Source of the DNA: Goniomonas avonlea
Lineage: Eukaryota > Cryptophyceae > Goniomonadida > Goniomonadaceae
Assembly: GCA_003573635.1 (NCBI GenBank)
Contig: QUTJ01031619.1
Span: 1-13,543 of the forward strand
DNA length: 13,543 nt
Direction: 5' to 3'
Made by a program: the position numbers and the translations under genes. The notes under the pieces are model-generated. The model ran no database searches, was not told the DNA's origin, and worked only from the letters and a program-made list of their open reading frames with translations. Position 1 is the stretch's first letter. Each line of letters starts with the position of its first letter. This document shows, one piece after another, positions 1-8,565 of this stretch.

Positions 1-610
1 CATCCCTGTGGCGCCAAGGCCTGGCATGCCATCGGCCAAGTCGGCCCGGGGGGCTGACGCTCCGCTCGCCGCTAAGGCTGGGGGCTGGCGGTCAGTTTTT
101 GAGCTCTCGTATAGTTGTTCTTCAGTCGTTCTTCAGTTGTTCTTCAGTAGTTCAGTTTCAAGCCGTTTTCCCTCCCATTTTTAATTCCTGGGGAGAGTCC
201 GTTCGCGAGGGAACACAGGCCCATATTTTCCCTGTGGCGCCAAGGCCTGGCATGCCATCGGCCAAGTCGGCCCGGGCGGCTGACGCTGCACTCGCCGCTA
301 AGGCTGGGGGCTGGCGGTCAGTTTTTGATGCTCTCGTGTCCTCAACCCTAGTTTCCCTCCATGCGAGTGTAAAAGGGATTTGTGCGGCGGGTGGGTGGTG
401 GAGGTCGCCGCCATCTCGTTTTTCCTCAGTTTTCTTCAGTGTTTCTTCAGTGTTTCTTCAAGCCTTTTCCCCTCCAATTTTTGATGGGGAGAGTCCGTTC
501 GCGAGGGGACCGGGCCCGTGTGGCCCGCTAAGGCCTGGCATGCCATTGGCCAAGTTGGCCCAGGGGGCTGATGCTCCACGCCGCAAAGGCTGGGGCACGG
601 ATCAGTTCTG
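1..610. repeat. Degenerate tandem repeat, three copies
   Basis: A GC-rich block centred on AAGGCCTGGCATGCCATCGG recurs at about 16, 242 and 530, each copy running roughly 100 bp (about 3-108, 231-335 and 517-605). Between copies lie clusters of TTCTTCAGT (about 113-155 and 421-460), followed by a second conserved block, GGGAGAGTCCGTTCGCGAGG, at about 191-210 and 487-506. The period is therefore about 226 bp and then about 288 bp. The core holds small palindromes (TGGCATGCCA, GGCC..GGCC). An open frame crosses the repeats on each strand, but neither has recognisable domain content. I see a satellite-like or duplicated non-coding block and no gene. Confidence 0.75.
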
Positions 611-656
611 ACACGACGGCACAGGGAGCGAGTTGCCCGCGCCAAAGCGAAAGAAT

Positions 657-874
657 GAGAGCATCGTGCAGCGTGAAGCGACGCTCTGAGAGGCGAGGTG
701 AGGTGAGCGCGTGCAGCGCACGCTCTGAGAGGCGAGGCGAGGTGAGCACGTGCTGGGCCGAGGAGCCCGTCGCGAGCTCGTCGACGCCCTGGCGTATGCT
801 GATCCCAGTCTTCACCGCCACGGCGAGAGCATCGAGCAGCGTGAAGCGAGACACCCCGACGTATGCTGATCCCA
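657..874. repeat. Nested short direct repeats
   Basis: Three sets of direct repeats are packed here. A 25-mer beginning GAGAGCATCG and ending GTGAAGCGA occurs at 657-681 and 825-849, one mismatch apart. A 39-bp unit beginning CGCTCTGAGAGGCGAGG is tandemly duplicated at 682-720 and 721-759, diverging toward its 3' end. CGTATGCTGATCCCA occurs at 793-807 and 860-874. The overlapping arrangement suggests successive local duplications. No protein domain is visible in any frame. Confidence 0.8.
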
Positions 875-1048
875 ATCCTCGCCCGCACAGCTCGCCAAAC
901 AGGCGTAATACGTTTTAGCTCTGAACAGTTCGGGCTTCCCACTAAGGTTGCTTGTCGTTGCCGGTGGCTCTTGCGCTGTCCCTCAGAGCTGCCCTTTCTG
1001 TGTGTACGACTTAAATACACTAACATCCAATTAGACGATGTCCAGAGT

Positions 1049-1054
1049 TTTATT
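1049..1054 (-). terminator. Poly(A) signal of the histidine phosphatase gene
   Basis: AATAAA read on the minus strand (TTTATT on the plus strand), about 65 nt downstream of the stop codon at 1119-1121. Spacing and orientation suit the mRNA 3' end of the phosphatase gene. The stretch 875-1118 otherwise holds nothing I can assign. Confidence 0.6.
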
Positions 1055-1118
1055 TAGGTCCGCTGCAGGAAGCGCACAACACTGCCTGTCCAAATTGACA
1101 CCCCAAGAAACTACTCTT

Positions 1119-2010
1119 TCAAGCGTAAGTGAACGCGATGGTGAGGTCGTGGGGTAAGTGCGCGGTGTTGTTGACGAATTCGACGGCCCACTTCGGAGAG
1201 GCAGGATCGCCTAACAGCATCAGAGACGTAACTCCACAGTTGAAGTGATCGAAAGTCCCCTGTAAAGTTGAGTCAAAACAAAGATTTTAAGAGGCGGACA
1301 CACATCTGTGGCCGAGACCGCCGTGGCTACGAGCGTGGACAGAAAAGCCCCGTGCGAAACAAGGACCACGCGCTCGCCGTTCCCAGATGTGGCCATGCCT
1401 TTCAGCCGAGAGATTACACGCTGTGCCCTTGCTATCGCCTCTTCGCCGGTTTCAAAGTTCTCCTGCCGCCACCATCCCTCCGATGACACTTCAGCATCAG
1501 GGACACAAAGTCCAGGGAATTCTGTTGCAAGCTGTCGAATCGATCAGACCTCAGCATGTAAGGAGACCAAAACATGCCTCTGCTTTCGTTGTACCACGAC
1601 TGCCACGTTTTTCACCAGTGGGGGCGTAGTTCCATGAGCCACCGTTCTCGTGGATGTCGGTCCACACCTCGGGGTTTACACCCAGCGCAGCAGCGGTGGC
1701 ATTTGCCGTTTGCACCGAGCGTCGCATCGGCGAACAAAAAACACGGGCAGGTGAGGACTTTAGATATTCCGCAGTTCTCGCGGCCTGTCAGGTGCGATTT
1801 AGAGCGGTTTCTCAGAAGCTTGTGTCGCACCTGTTGCAGTCCGAGCTCTGATAGCTCCGGATCATCACAGCGTTGCCTCTTGTACTCATCAGCACCCAAA
1901 GTGCGCATGAGCCAATTATTCTTTGACTCTGCATGCCGGACGAGAAGGATCCTCAGCAGGACTTTCAAACGCCCTCCTTCATTTTCGTGCGACGCCTGCA
2001 CAGTTGCCAT
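1119..2010 (-). CDS. Histidine phosphatase (phosphoglycerate-mutase-like superfamily)
   Basis: A 251-residue cytosolic-type enzyme of histidine phosphatase branch 1, which moves or removes phosphate through a phosphohistidine. Four exons read on the minus strand: 2010-1831, 1784-1578, 1531-1304 and 1259-1119. Introns are 46, 46 and 44 nt, all phase 0. The RHAE motif gives catalytic His26. SPMRRSVQTA (about residues 78-87) is the conserved Arg-bearing segment, and LVSHGAF (His189) is the second catalytic His. The C-terminus has FDHFNCGVTSL, typical of the final strand and helix. All of these fall into one frame only after splicing. Intron 2 (1577-1532) has no GT at the required position and reads GAG|GCATGT...ACAG, so it is probably GC-AG. 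The ATG at 2010 sits in a CACCATGG context. There is no signal peptide or membrane span. Substrate unknown; true glycolytic mutase activity is not implied. It is divergent from the kinase gene, with 241 bp between starts. Confidence 0.88.
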
Positions 2011-2251
2011 GGTGTTTGTCTGCGACCGTTATCGTGTAGTTCGCCAAAATGCTTGTCCTCATGTATGCTAACTGGGTCAAGATCATACGATAGCTGGACG
2101 TCAATCGGGAGTTTGACCGGGTGGGTTTTCCGGCAAAACCGTCGCTTGAATTTTGTTTGACTGCTTTTGAAACCGCGCTGGGGTGTTTGGACGTCGAGCC
2201 TTCTCTTGAAGAGGGCACGTGGATTGCAGACAGCGGGCACTCTTGTTGCTC
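2011..2251. promoter_or_regulatory. Shared intergenic region between divergent phosphatase and kinase genes
   Basis: This 241-bp stretch separates the two start codons (2010 on minus, 2252 on plus) and must hold both promoters and 5' UTRs. I see no clear TATA box. Open frames crossing it on the minus strand show no domain similarity. An unseen 5' exon of the kinase gene is possible, because the sequence before 2252 ends in an acceptor-like TTGCAG. Confidence 0.5.
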
Positions 2252-3833
2252 ATGTCAGTTGTTCTCCACGATTCTGGTCGCGAAGTCCTAGTCCCAGTTG
2301 ACAATTACATTGCCTCGAACGAGAACGACAACATTTCTGGTGTGAACGTGATGGATGTAGCAAAGGAACGCCATCGTCTGGCAGCACTTGAACAGGCGCT
2401 GGCCAACCGTGAGCGCGAGGTCGCGCGGAGAGAACAGGATGTGGCACGAATGAAGTCACAGTTGGAGGATGAGTTGAAGTCGTCCTCCCATGATGGGGTG
2501 AAAAAGACCGGGAAGGGACCGGACGTCAATTTGGACGACGTTTTGCCGCAGCTGCCCAAGCCTCGCCAGATCTCCTCTCGTGAGCCTTTCTCTCCCTTTT
2601 TTTTCTTTCTCCACGTCCAACACATTGTTGTAGGTGAGCTTGAAATTGGACCGGGCATTGGAACTGGCAAATTTGCTGATGTGAGCACCGCTTGGCTTCG
2701 AGTGCCGTGCGCTGTGAAGAAAATGCGCGGCCAGATGTCGCAGGAAAACCTGCAAAACTTTCAGAGGGAGGCGTCCATTATGAACGCGTGCAACCACCCG
2801 AACGTCATCAAGCTTCTTGGTTTCTGCAACGATGGCAACAAATATTATTTGGTGCAGGAGCTGGTGACTGGCGGCAACGTCCACGATCGCATGCACAAGC
2901 GCAAGCAGCACCTGACCTACCAGCAGGTCGTTCGTGTTGGCGTGCAGGTTGCGGATGGCATGGCCCATTTGCATTCTCGCAACATTGTTCACCGCGACAT
3001 CAAGCCGCACAATTTTGTCATTGACACCTCGACCGAACCGGCAAAGATCAAGCTCTGTGACTTCGGTCTGGCACGGATTAAGACTGGCCAATATGTCGAA
3101 ACCGATGGGCGTCTTGCTGGGACCCCCGCATACCAGGCCCCGGAGATGCTGAAGCTGCAACCGATCACTGAGAAGGTGGATCAGTACAGCTTCGCAATTC
3201 TGTTGTGGGAGATGATCACTTGCCAGCTGCCCTGGTGGGGCAAAACCTTCGATGAAATGGTCAATTGTGTCACACGCCTCGACGAGCGCCCAGCAATCCC
3301 TGCCGATTGCCCAGAACCGCTCGCCGCTATTATTCGAGACTGTTGGCAGCCCAGCCCCGAGCTGCGACCACAGTTTGAGGCCGTCCTTGCCCGCCTTCGG
3401 CTTGTCAACGAGATGCTCAAGGGTGTGCCAGAGTTCCGCTCTAAGGTTGGTCCCTCCAAGGGCTCAGCGGGTGGTGGCTCCTCGGGCAACAGCGGGAATA
3501 AGCCTCACCACGCCCCCCAGGTACTTGTCTTCTTTCTTTTGCTTTGTCCTCTCGCTACTTGGGCATCTCTCGTTCCGAAACTCACGCCCTGAGCAGCAGG
3601 TCTCGCATGTGTCTCACCACCAGCCCGTGCACCACGGCCACCACTCTTCGTCCCACGTCTCCGTGGCCCCACAGTTCATGGACCACGGCTCCCACCCGAT
3701 GAGCATGGGCATGGCAGATGGAGCCCACTACGCTGACGCTGGGGTCTCATACGGCCAGGTCCAGTACGCCCCGCAGCAGCAGCAACGCTCCGCTCCCTTC
3801 TCCTCGTCGGGCGCGGCGGTGTACTACCTGTAA
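2252..3833 (+). CDS. TKL-like serine/threonine protein kinase with coiled coil and His/Gln-rich tail
   Basis: Predicted 483-residue soluble kinase from exons 2252-2579, 2634-3520 and 3597-3833. Intron 1 (54 nt) is a multiple of three and would be read through in frame as a Phe-rich insert; splicing joins ISSR to ELEIGPGIG cleanly. Residues about 45-80 form a charged coiled coil (LAALEQALANREREVARREQ). The kinase domain spans about 111-370: Gly loop GPGIGTGKFADV (third Gly replaced by Ala), Lys138 in CAVKKM, alphaC Glu155, HRDIKPHN with Asp231, DFG at 252-254, and APE at 278-280. HRDIKPHN and the loop order fit the tyrosine-kinase-like group with Ser/Thr specificity. The tail is rich in His, Ser and Gln and ends AVYYL. 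Intron 2 ends in GAGCAGCAG, so three acceptors are possible. The start is the first ATG in frame; an ATG at 2351 is an alternative. All key catalytic residues are present, so it is probably active. Substrate unknown. Confidence 0.9.
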
Positions 3834-4049
3834 GCCGCCGTGCGACACTCAGCCTGAGTTGTGCTGGATGACCCTCGCATCTCTGGGCTGATTGTGGCGA
3901 GCAGGACTTGATGCGTGTGCTGTCTGTCACGTGGACATTAACTATAGTGAGTAAATAGGATCAAGCTAATTCCGCTGTCGTTACCTCAGGAGACACAGTT
4001 AGCACTTCCTCTCTCTACCCTCCCAGGCCTGTCTGTGTTCTCTCGGTCG

Positions 4050-4118
4050 CTGTGGCTGGCCCCTTGGACCTGTGGCCACTGGATGGCTTGAATCCTCTCT
4101 CGGTCTCTCTCTCTCTCT
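4050..4118 (-). repeat. Dispersed repeat, reverse copy with CT tract
   Basis: Read on the minus strand this is a GA tract followed by GGATTCAAGCCATCCAGT and then GGCCACAGGTCC. The same order (GA tract, GGATTCAAGCCATTCAGG, GGCCACAGACCC) occurs on the plus strand at about 6481-6560. Two copies in opposite orientation, 2.4 kb apart on either side of a gene, suggest an interspersed element. No terminal inverted repeats or coding capacity are visible. Confidence 0.6.
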
Positions 4119-4210
4119 ATTTTTTCGTTCGTGCGCACCGGTGGCGCGGGACGCAGTTTCGGACCGGCTATTTCTTACTCGGGGAGTACGCAGGGCACCA
4201 GGTGCTCTAC

Positions 4211-4216
4211 AATAAA
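4211..4216 (+). terminator. Poly(A) signal, probably of the kinase gene
   Basis: AATAAA on the plus strand, about 380 nt after the kinase stop. It is the first canonical signal downstream. The implied 3' UTR is long for so compact a region, so a non-canonical upstream signal may be used instead. Confidence 0.45.
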
Positions 4217-4450
4217 ATAATACTTTCTGAAAAAACGTATCAAGGTGAGGCATCCTGAAGGGCAACAACCCGGCAACGGTTTTGCACGGACACACACAAC
4301 ACACCGAGAGAGAGACAGAGAGAGACAGATTTTCCAACAACTTGACAGTTCGGCACCGATATCACAGGATTTGATTCGGATTTAATGGTAATCTCTTGAA
4401 ACGTGCCCTCCACAAGTCAGATTGGATGAGATCGGAGCCAGCATGGGGCC

Positions 4451-4751
4451 GCCACAAGGAGAATCGCCAGCGTACACAAGTTGCAGCGCCGGGTCACAGT
4501 TCCTTGGGTCGTGACGGCTCACACGGCCTCACATTTTCATCACGCGTGACCGGACGGTCGCGGCCAGGCACAATCAGAATTACCACGAATAGCACGTTGA
4601 CCCAACTAAGAAAACCCCATTCCCTCGCGTTTCCCTCCCTCTTCCCTCGTCCTCTTCCTTAGCGAAGAGCCGCCAAAGCTGACGTAGCGGGGCGCCACAA
4701 GGAGAATCGCCAACGTGAAACGCCGGGTCACAGTTCCTTGGGTAGCGACGG
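4451..4751 (+). repeat. Spaced direct duplication
   Basis: GCCACAAGGAGAATCGCCA begins both copies, at 4451 and 4694. Both continue to a shared CGCCGGGTCACAGTTCCTTG and then GGGT..GACGG, ending near 4516 and 4751. The second copy lacks about 9 bp in its middle. The copies lie 243 bp apart with unrelated sequence between them. Confidence 0.8.
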
Positions 4752-4890
4752 CCCAGCAGCAAACAACAATCTGAACGGCACCGGTTGTCGGTGGAAATAT
4801 CGATTCGCGCCTGATCGGTATTGTGGGAGAGATTTCTCGCCAAGTTGGGTGGCGGAATCCGGGACCCCAGTTGCTCTCAGAGTCCACGAA

Positions 4891-6342
4891 TTAAGCACAA
4901 GGTGACTCAAACTCAAATATGCCAGGGAAATCGTCACTGACTGTGCCCCAGCTCGCACAAGGTTCGGCGCAAAGATCATCGCCTGGTATGGTGGATGGCT
5001 CTGATGCTTGGGCAACGAGTCGGCAGAGGTCTTCCGTGAGCGCATCGTCTTGAAGCAGCGACACGAGAGCGCAAAGGTCATCGCCCTCCTCGTTCCCAGC
5101 ATCGCCCCCGCCATCACCGCCCAGTGCGCCCAGAGCGCCGGCGTCACAGCTATCACCACCAATGTCCACGCGCGCCTCGACCACTGGGGGAGCAACCAAG
5201 AACCGTCGCGTCAAGGTGAATGGATCGCCAGGACCGCGGGGCACGGCAGGAACTGAGGCGAGTCGCTTGACTGGGCGTTGTTGGTTGCAAGCAGGGCCAC
5301 GAGAGCGCTTGCCGAGCGCAGCAGACAGATCCGCATGCCCGACCTTGGTGGGCTGACGCGGCAGGCCTCGGCGTCGCACCTTGCCCGCAGCAGGGACGAC
5401 GACATGCGGATGGCGCGTCAGAAGGTCCGCGAGAGCCTCGAGCTGTCGGGCAGGCGAAGCGCGAACACCCATAAGCTGTGTGGTACCAGTGGTGTGGAAG
5501 AGTTGGGAGCCTGAGACAGGACCCCAACGCACAATCAGGGAGTGGTTGCGGGGGTTTCGTTTGACCGATACCTGTGTGTGGGGGGTCAGGCCAGCGGGAA
5601 AGCGGGGTGGGTGGGAAGTACCTCGGGGTCCCCAAAGGTTTCAACGTGGATGGCAGCCTCGAGAGCATTCAGATCGAACCGCAGATTGTGCTCTGAAACT
5701 CCAGGATGAAAAGCAGAAAGGGCCAAAACCTTCAGACTGTCGGGAGGCAAGAAAGGCGAGCGTGCGGGTTCTGACAGCTTGCAGGCAACAGCGCGCACCA
5801 GAAGCTCTGCAGACTTAGCGGCAGATTGGTCAGCTTGGTCGGAAAGACCATGAATTTGGAAATATCGGGTCAGGTAGAGCTGCGTGGAGGGTCAGCAATC
5901 ATGCAAGCTGGTGTCGGAAAGCACACCTTGATCGTGACTCGCTGTTGGAGAAAAGCAAGCTTAAGGGCAACAAAGTTGTTGTAATTGCGCTTGTTCTCCT
6001 GTGTCTTCGCTGTCACCTCTTCAACTTTGAGGACGAAGGAGACATCGCCGTCCACCATATCATGGCTGGTGCCCGCAACACCAAAAGCGATCGAGAGAGC
6101 CTCCGGACACAGACGGTCGTCAGAGTCACACCCAAATTTGCCCTCATATGACACAGACGTGACCTTGAACGGCACCGAGAACGCGTCACGATACCGAGGC
6201 TTCTCGTCTGAATTGTCACCGCATTCAGATTGTCCTGCAAGCCAGCTAAACGCAAGACACTGTCCTGACACAATGGGTGCCACATGCGAGAGTACGGGTG
6301 CAGGTGGCCTGGACGCTGCGAGAGAAACGCAGGTCCGAACAT
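4891..6342 (-). CDS. Unrecognised protein with basic segment and acidic DDLC-repeat tail
   Basis: Four exons on the minus strand (6342-6261, 6207-5927, 5879-5622, 5571-4891) give 433 residues. Introns are 53, 47 and 50 nt and each joins two otherwise incompatible frames; CTGAC branch-like motifs precede two of the acceptors. I do not recognise the family. Residues about 30-265 look like one folded, mixed alpha/beta domain (YEGKFGCDSDDRLC; FVALKLAFLQQRVTIKLYLTRYF; SLIVRWGPVSGSQLFHTTG). Residues about 271-311 are strongly basic (KVRRRG, GKRSRG, RPVKRL) and resemble a nuclear localisation signal. From about 346 the chain is acidic and Gly/Asp-rich, with DDLC at 371 and 405 and EDLC at 387. That order would suit a nuclear regulator, but this is inference. 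No signal peptide or membrane span. The first exon is the least certain: ATG 6342 was chosen because its frame joins the next exon through a good 53-nt intron. Confidence 0.78.
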
Positions 6343-6734
6343 GGGTCACAACGACTATCACAACAAGAGTTCATGAGTTGGTGAGTTGGTGAGCCAGAGC
6401 TGGACCACTCAACAAATCCTCAACGCTATCGAGCACGATCGTGTACAGTAGTCGACAGTGATCACTGATCATGGCAGGGTTTACGAAAGAGAGAGAGAGA
6501 GAGAGAGAGAGGATTCAAGCCATTCAGGAACCGCTGAGCGGCCACAGACCCATGAGGGCCTGCCTGAAAGAGAGAGAGAGAGGATTCAAGCCATTCAGGA
6601 GAGAGAGAGAGTATTGAAACCTGCATAGCAGCCATAGATCCGTAGATCTGCGAAAGCAAATTTCAACCAGGACGATAATTGGCTTTTACTCTTGCCCAAG
6701 AGAGCCGATCCATGATTCATGAACGATTCAGGAT
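6343..6734. other. Intergenic stretch rich in GA repeats
   Basis: 392 bp separate the 5' end of the unrecognised gene from the 3' end of the cathepsin gene, both on minus. It is dominated by the dispersed repeat copies at 6481-6650. The promoter of the downstream gene and the 3' UTR of the cathepsin gene must lie here. I see no canonical AATAAA on the minus strand. Confidence 0.5.
6481..6650 (+). repeat. Dispersed GA-tailed repeat, tandem copies
   Basis: A (GA)n tract at about 6488-6512 leads into GGATTCAAGCCATTCAGGA, then GCGGCCACAGACCC. A second GA tract plus the same GGATTCAAGCCATTCAGGA follows at about 6568-6601. After another GA tract a diverged copy (ATTGAAACC..AGCAGCCATAGATCC) runs to about 6650. 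These match the reverse copy at 4050-4118. The GA tracts could arise from slippage or be the tail of a short mobile element. Confidence 0.7.
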
Positions 6735-8565
6735 TTAGAGCTCATCGTGCTCATCGACCATGAGGTCCTCCTCATCGGCGCTGACTCCAGCGACGTCAGC
6801 GAAGTTGGTGAGGTCGAAGTCCTCATCGGCCTCGGAGGCGTCCTCCTCGACAGCGGCCTCGTCATCCTCAGCGTCGGCGGCCTCATCGGCCTCGTTGTCG
6901 TCATCGTCCTGAGGACATGTGTCAGCTACTAAACCGACGGAGCAGACAATAGGACAGAAGAGAGGGTGAATGAGGGGGTGGGGGAGAGAGTGAGGGGGTG
7001 AAAGAGAGTGTACGAACCGCAGAGTCCGGACCGACAAAATTGACATCCAATCATCGATGCAAAGTGTTCGCGAGTCGCTGAGAATGCAGTGCAAACTAAT
7101 CTCAAGCAACGCACGTCGAGGCGCTCCTCGTGGGAGTTCTCGATCTTGTCGAGCTGAGCGTCCTGCTCGGCCTCGTTGGCCTCACTGCGGCGCTCGATCT
7201 GCAGGTTCTCCTCCTGCTGCTCCATGCCCTTGCCGAGCGCGCCCTCCTCAAACTTGGGGACAGCGTAGTAGCAGTCAGTCTCAAGGTTCATGTTGTTGAT
7301 GCCTGCGACACAGGTCATGGAAATTCACAAGCCAATACCAAAATGACTCACCCTTGGCAATGCGGAAGAAACCGTTCTCGCCCCAGTAGGTACCCCAGCT
7401 GTTGCGACCCACCCAATACTTCTGGCCGTTCTCCTGGCCCCAACCAACGAGGGAGACGACGTGCTTGATCTCGGTCGCGCCGCTCTTGTCTGCACAGCAA
7501 TTCAGAGACAAAAAGGACACGCTTGGACTCCACATGGACAAACAGAACGACCACGGTCACACATTCGAAGCAGAACTCGACGCACCATGGAAGATACCGC
7601 CCTGGTAGTTAAGCAGCTCCTTGGTCACGGAGATACCGCAAGCAATGGGACTGAGATAGAATGAGAAAACGAACAGCAAAGATAAATGGGACGCACCCGC
7701 GCTCCTGGATCTCAGCCATCATGCTCTTCTCACCGGAAAGCTGGCCGTACTCGGAAACGAAGTACTTGTTGGGCTTCTTCACGGCGAAGCATTTGAGCTG
7801 TGAAAAAAAATTAATAAGGGAACCAGGTCTTGTTGAGGACTCACGTCGTGGCCACAGTTCTGGCAGATGTTCTCGTCAGAGCAGCCGAGCTCCTTCGCCT
7901 GGTAAGCAGCGCAGGTCACATCAGTGATGCCGTGCTTGTAGGCGTAGTCGTAGGAGGCGTGAGCGTATCCACCGTGGCAACCAACCTGGTAGCCAAACTT
8001 CTGGCCACAGTTGAGAAGCACTGTTGGCAGTTGAGCGGACGAGCTGAGAGAACAAAGAAAATGACATACCCTGCGGGGACAAAAGGACCTCGGGCCACTG
8101 AGCCTGGCGGCGGATCTTGATGCGATCAGAAAGAGCACTCAGGGTGCCAAATGCCCAGCAAGCGCCACAGTACCTGCGCCAGGTTAGATCAAAGGGAACA
8201 GAGAGCTGGGTGTTCGACGCACTTGGGGATGTGCTGGTTGAGCACGGCAGTGGTCATGTCCTTGCCTGAACAAAAAAAGTGAGACACAGAAACCCCTTCG
8301 CGAGTTATTATGCACCGTTCATGTTGCGCCAGTCAAGGGTGGTGGCGAGCTTGTTCTCCTGGAGGTAGGAATCCGGGCGGGGCGAGATCTAGCAAACAAG
8401 CTCAGATCCCATTCTGTCAAGAGGAAAGGAAAAAAAGCTCACCTCGATGCAGTCAATAGCACCGGTAGGAGGAGTGTAGCAAGCCTTGAAGTCATGCTCA
8501 GAGAGTTCCTCTGCAATCGCCACAGCGAGGAGGAGAGTCACGCAAACGACAAGAGCCTTGTTCAT
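6735..8565 (-). CDS. Cathepsin X/Z-like cysteine protease with acidic C-terminal extension
   Basis: Ten exons on minus encode 394 residues: 8565-8443, 8388-8316, 8265-8223, 8173-8070, 8020-7845, 7797-7697, 7650-7586, 7489-7352, 7302-7115 and 6908-6735. Introns are 46-54 nt, apart from 96 and 206 nt. Residues 1-19 are a signal peptide, so it enters the secretory/lysosomal route. The short propeptide carries CYTPP (Cys29), where cathepsin X has its regulatory Cys. LDWRN starts the mature enzyme. [14 protein letters not shown] holds the cathepsin X HIP mini-loop, oxyanion Gln76 and catalytic Cys85; His238 (EIKHVV) and Asn258 (RNSWG) complete the active site. The family acts as a carboxypeptidase. 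YQAKELGC and GPIACGIS also match the family. It has CGACWAF where human cathepsin X has CGSCWAH. The catalytic domain ends near residue 290; the rest is a charged, then Asp/Glu-rich tail that the animal enzyme lacks. Strong C-ending codon bias suggests high expression. Confidence 0.95.
6909..7114 (-). other. Long last intron of the cathepsin gene
   Basis: At 206 nt this intron is by far the longest in the window. It begins GTGCGT and ends GTCCTCAG, with GCTGACAC as a likely branch point. Its middle (about 6955-7010 on plus) is a purine-rich GAGAGTGAGGGGGTG-type repeat, which probably accounts for the extra length. It separates the charged linker exon from the exon that encodes only the acidic tail. 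Confidence 0.8.

Larger units (their letters stand above)
3834..4890. other. Intergenic stretch between convergent genes
   Basis: About 1.06 kb lies between the kinase stop and the stop of the minus-strand gene beyond it. It contains the kinase 3' UTR with a poly(A) signal, a reverse copy of a dispersed repeat, CT/GA microsatellite tracts (about 4098-4118 and 4303-4328) and a 60-bp direct duplication. Open frames of up to about 90 codons have no domain content and I do not call them. Confidence 0.6.

Noticed and set aside
99-1026. Long open frames across the left repeats (170 codons on plus, 196 on minus)
   Set aside because: Both simply read through tandem repeats; the plus one lacks an ATG at its first codon and neither shows a domain or splice logic.
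2580-2633. Kinase read without splicing, giving an insert with a Phe run
   Set aside because: The segment has GTGAGC at one end, a pyrimidine tract and TTGTAG at the other, and interrupts the kinase Gly-loop strand. It is a 54-nt intron that happens to keep the frame.
3938-3962. CTATAGTGAGT, resembling part of a reversed T7 promoter
   Set aside because: Only 11 bases match and the rest of the promoter differs; most likely chance.
6576-6595. GGATTCAAGCC as a tRNA-type B box (tRNA or tRNA-derived element)
   Set aside because: The flanking bases do not pair as a T arm and no A box or cloverleaf is visible.
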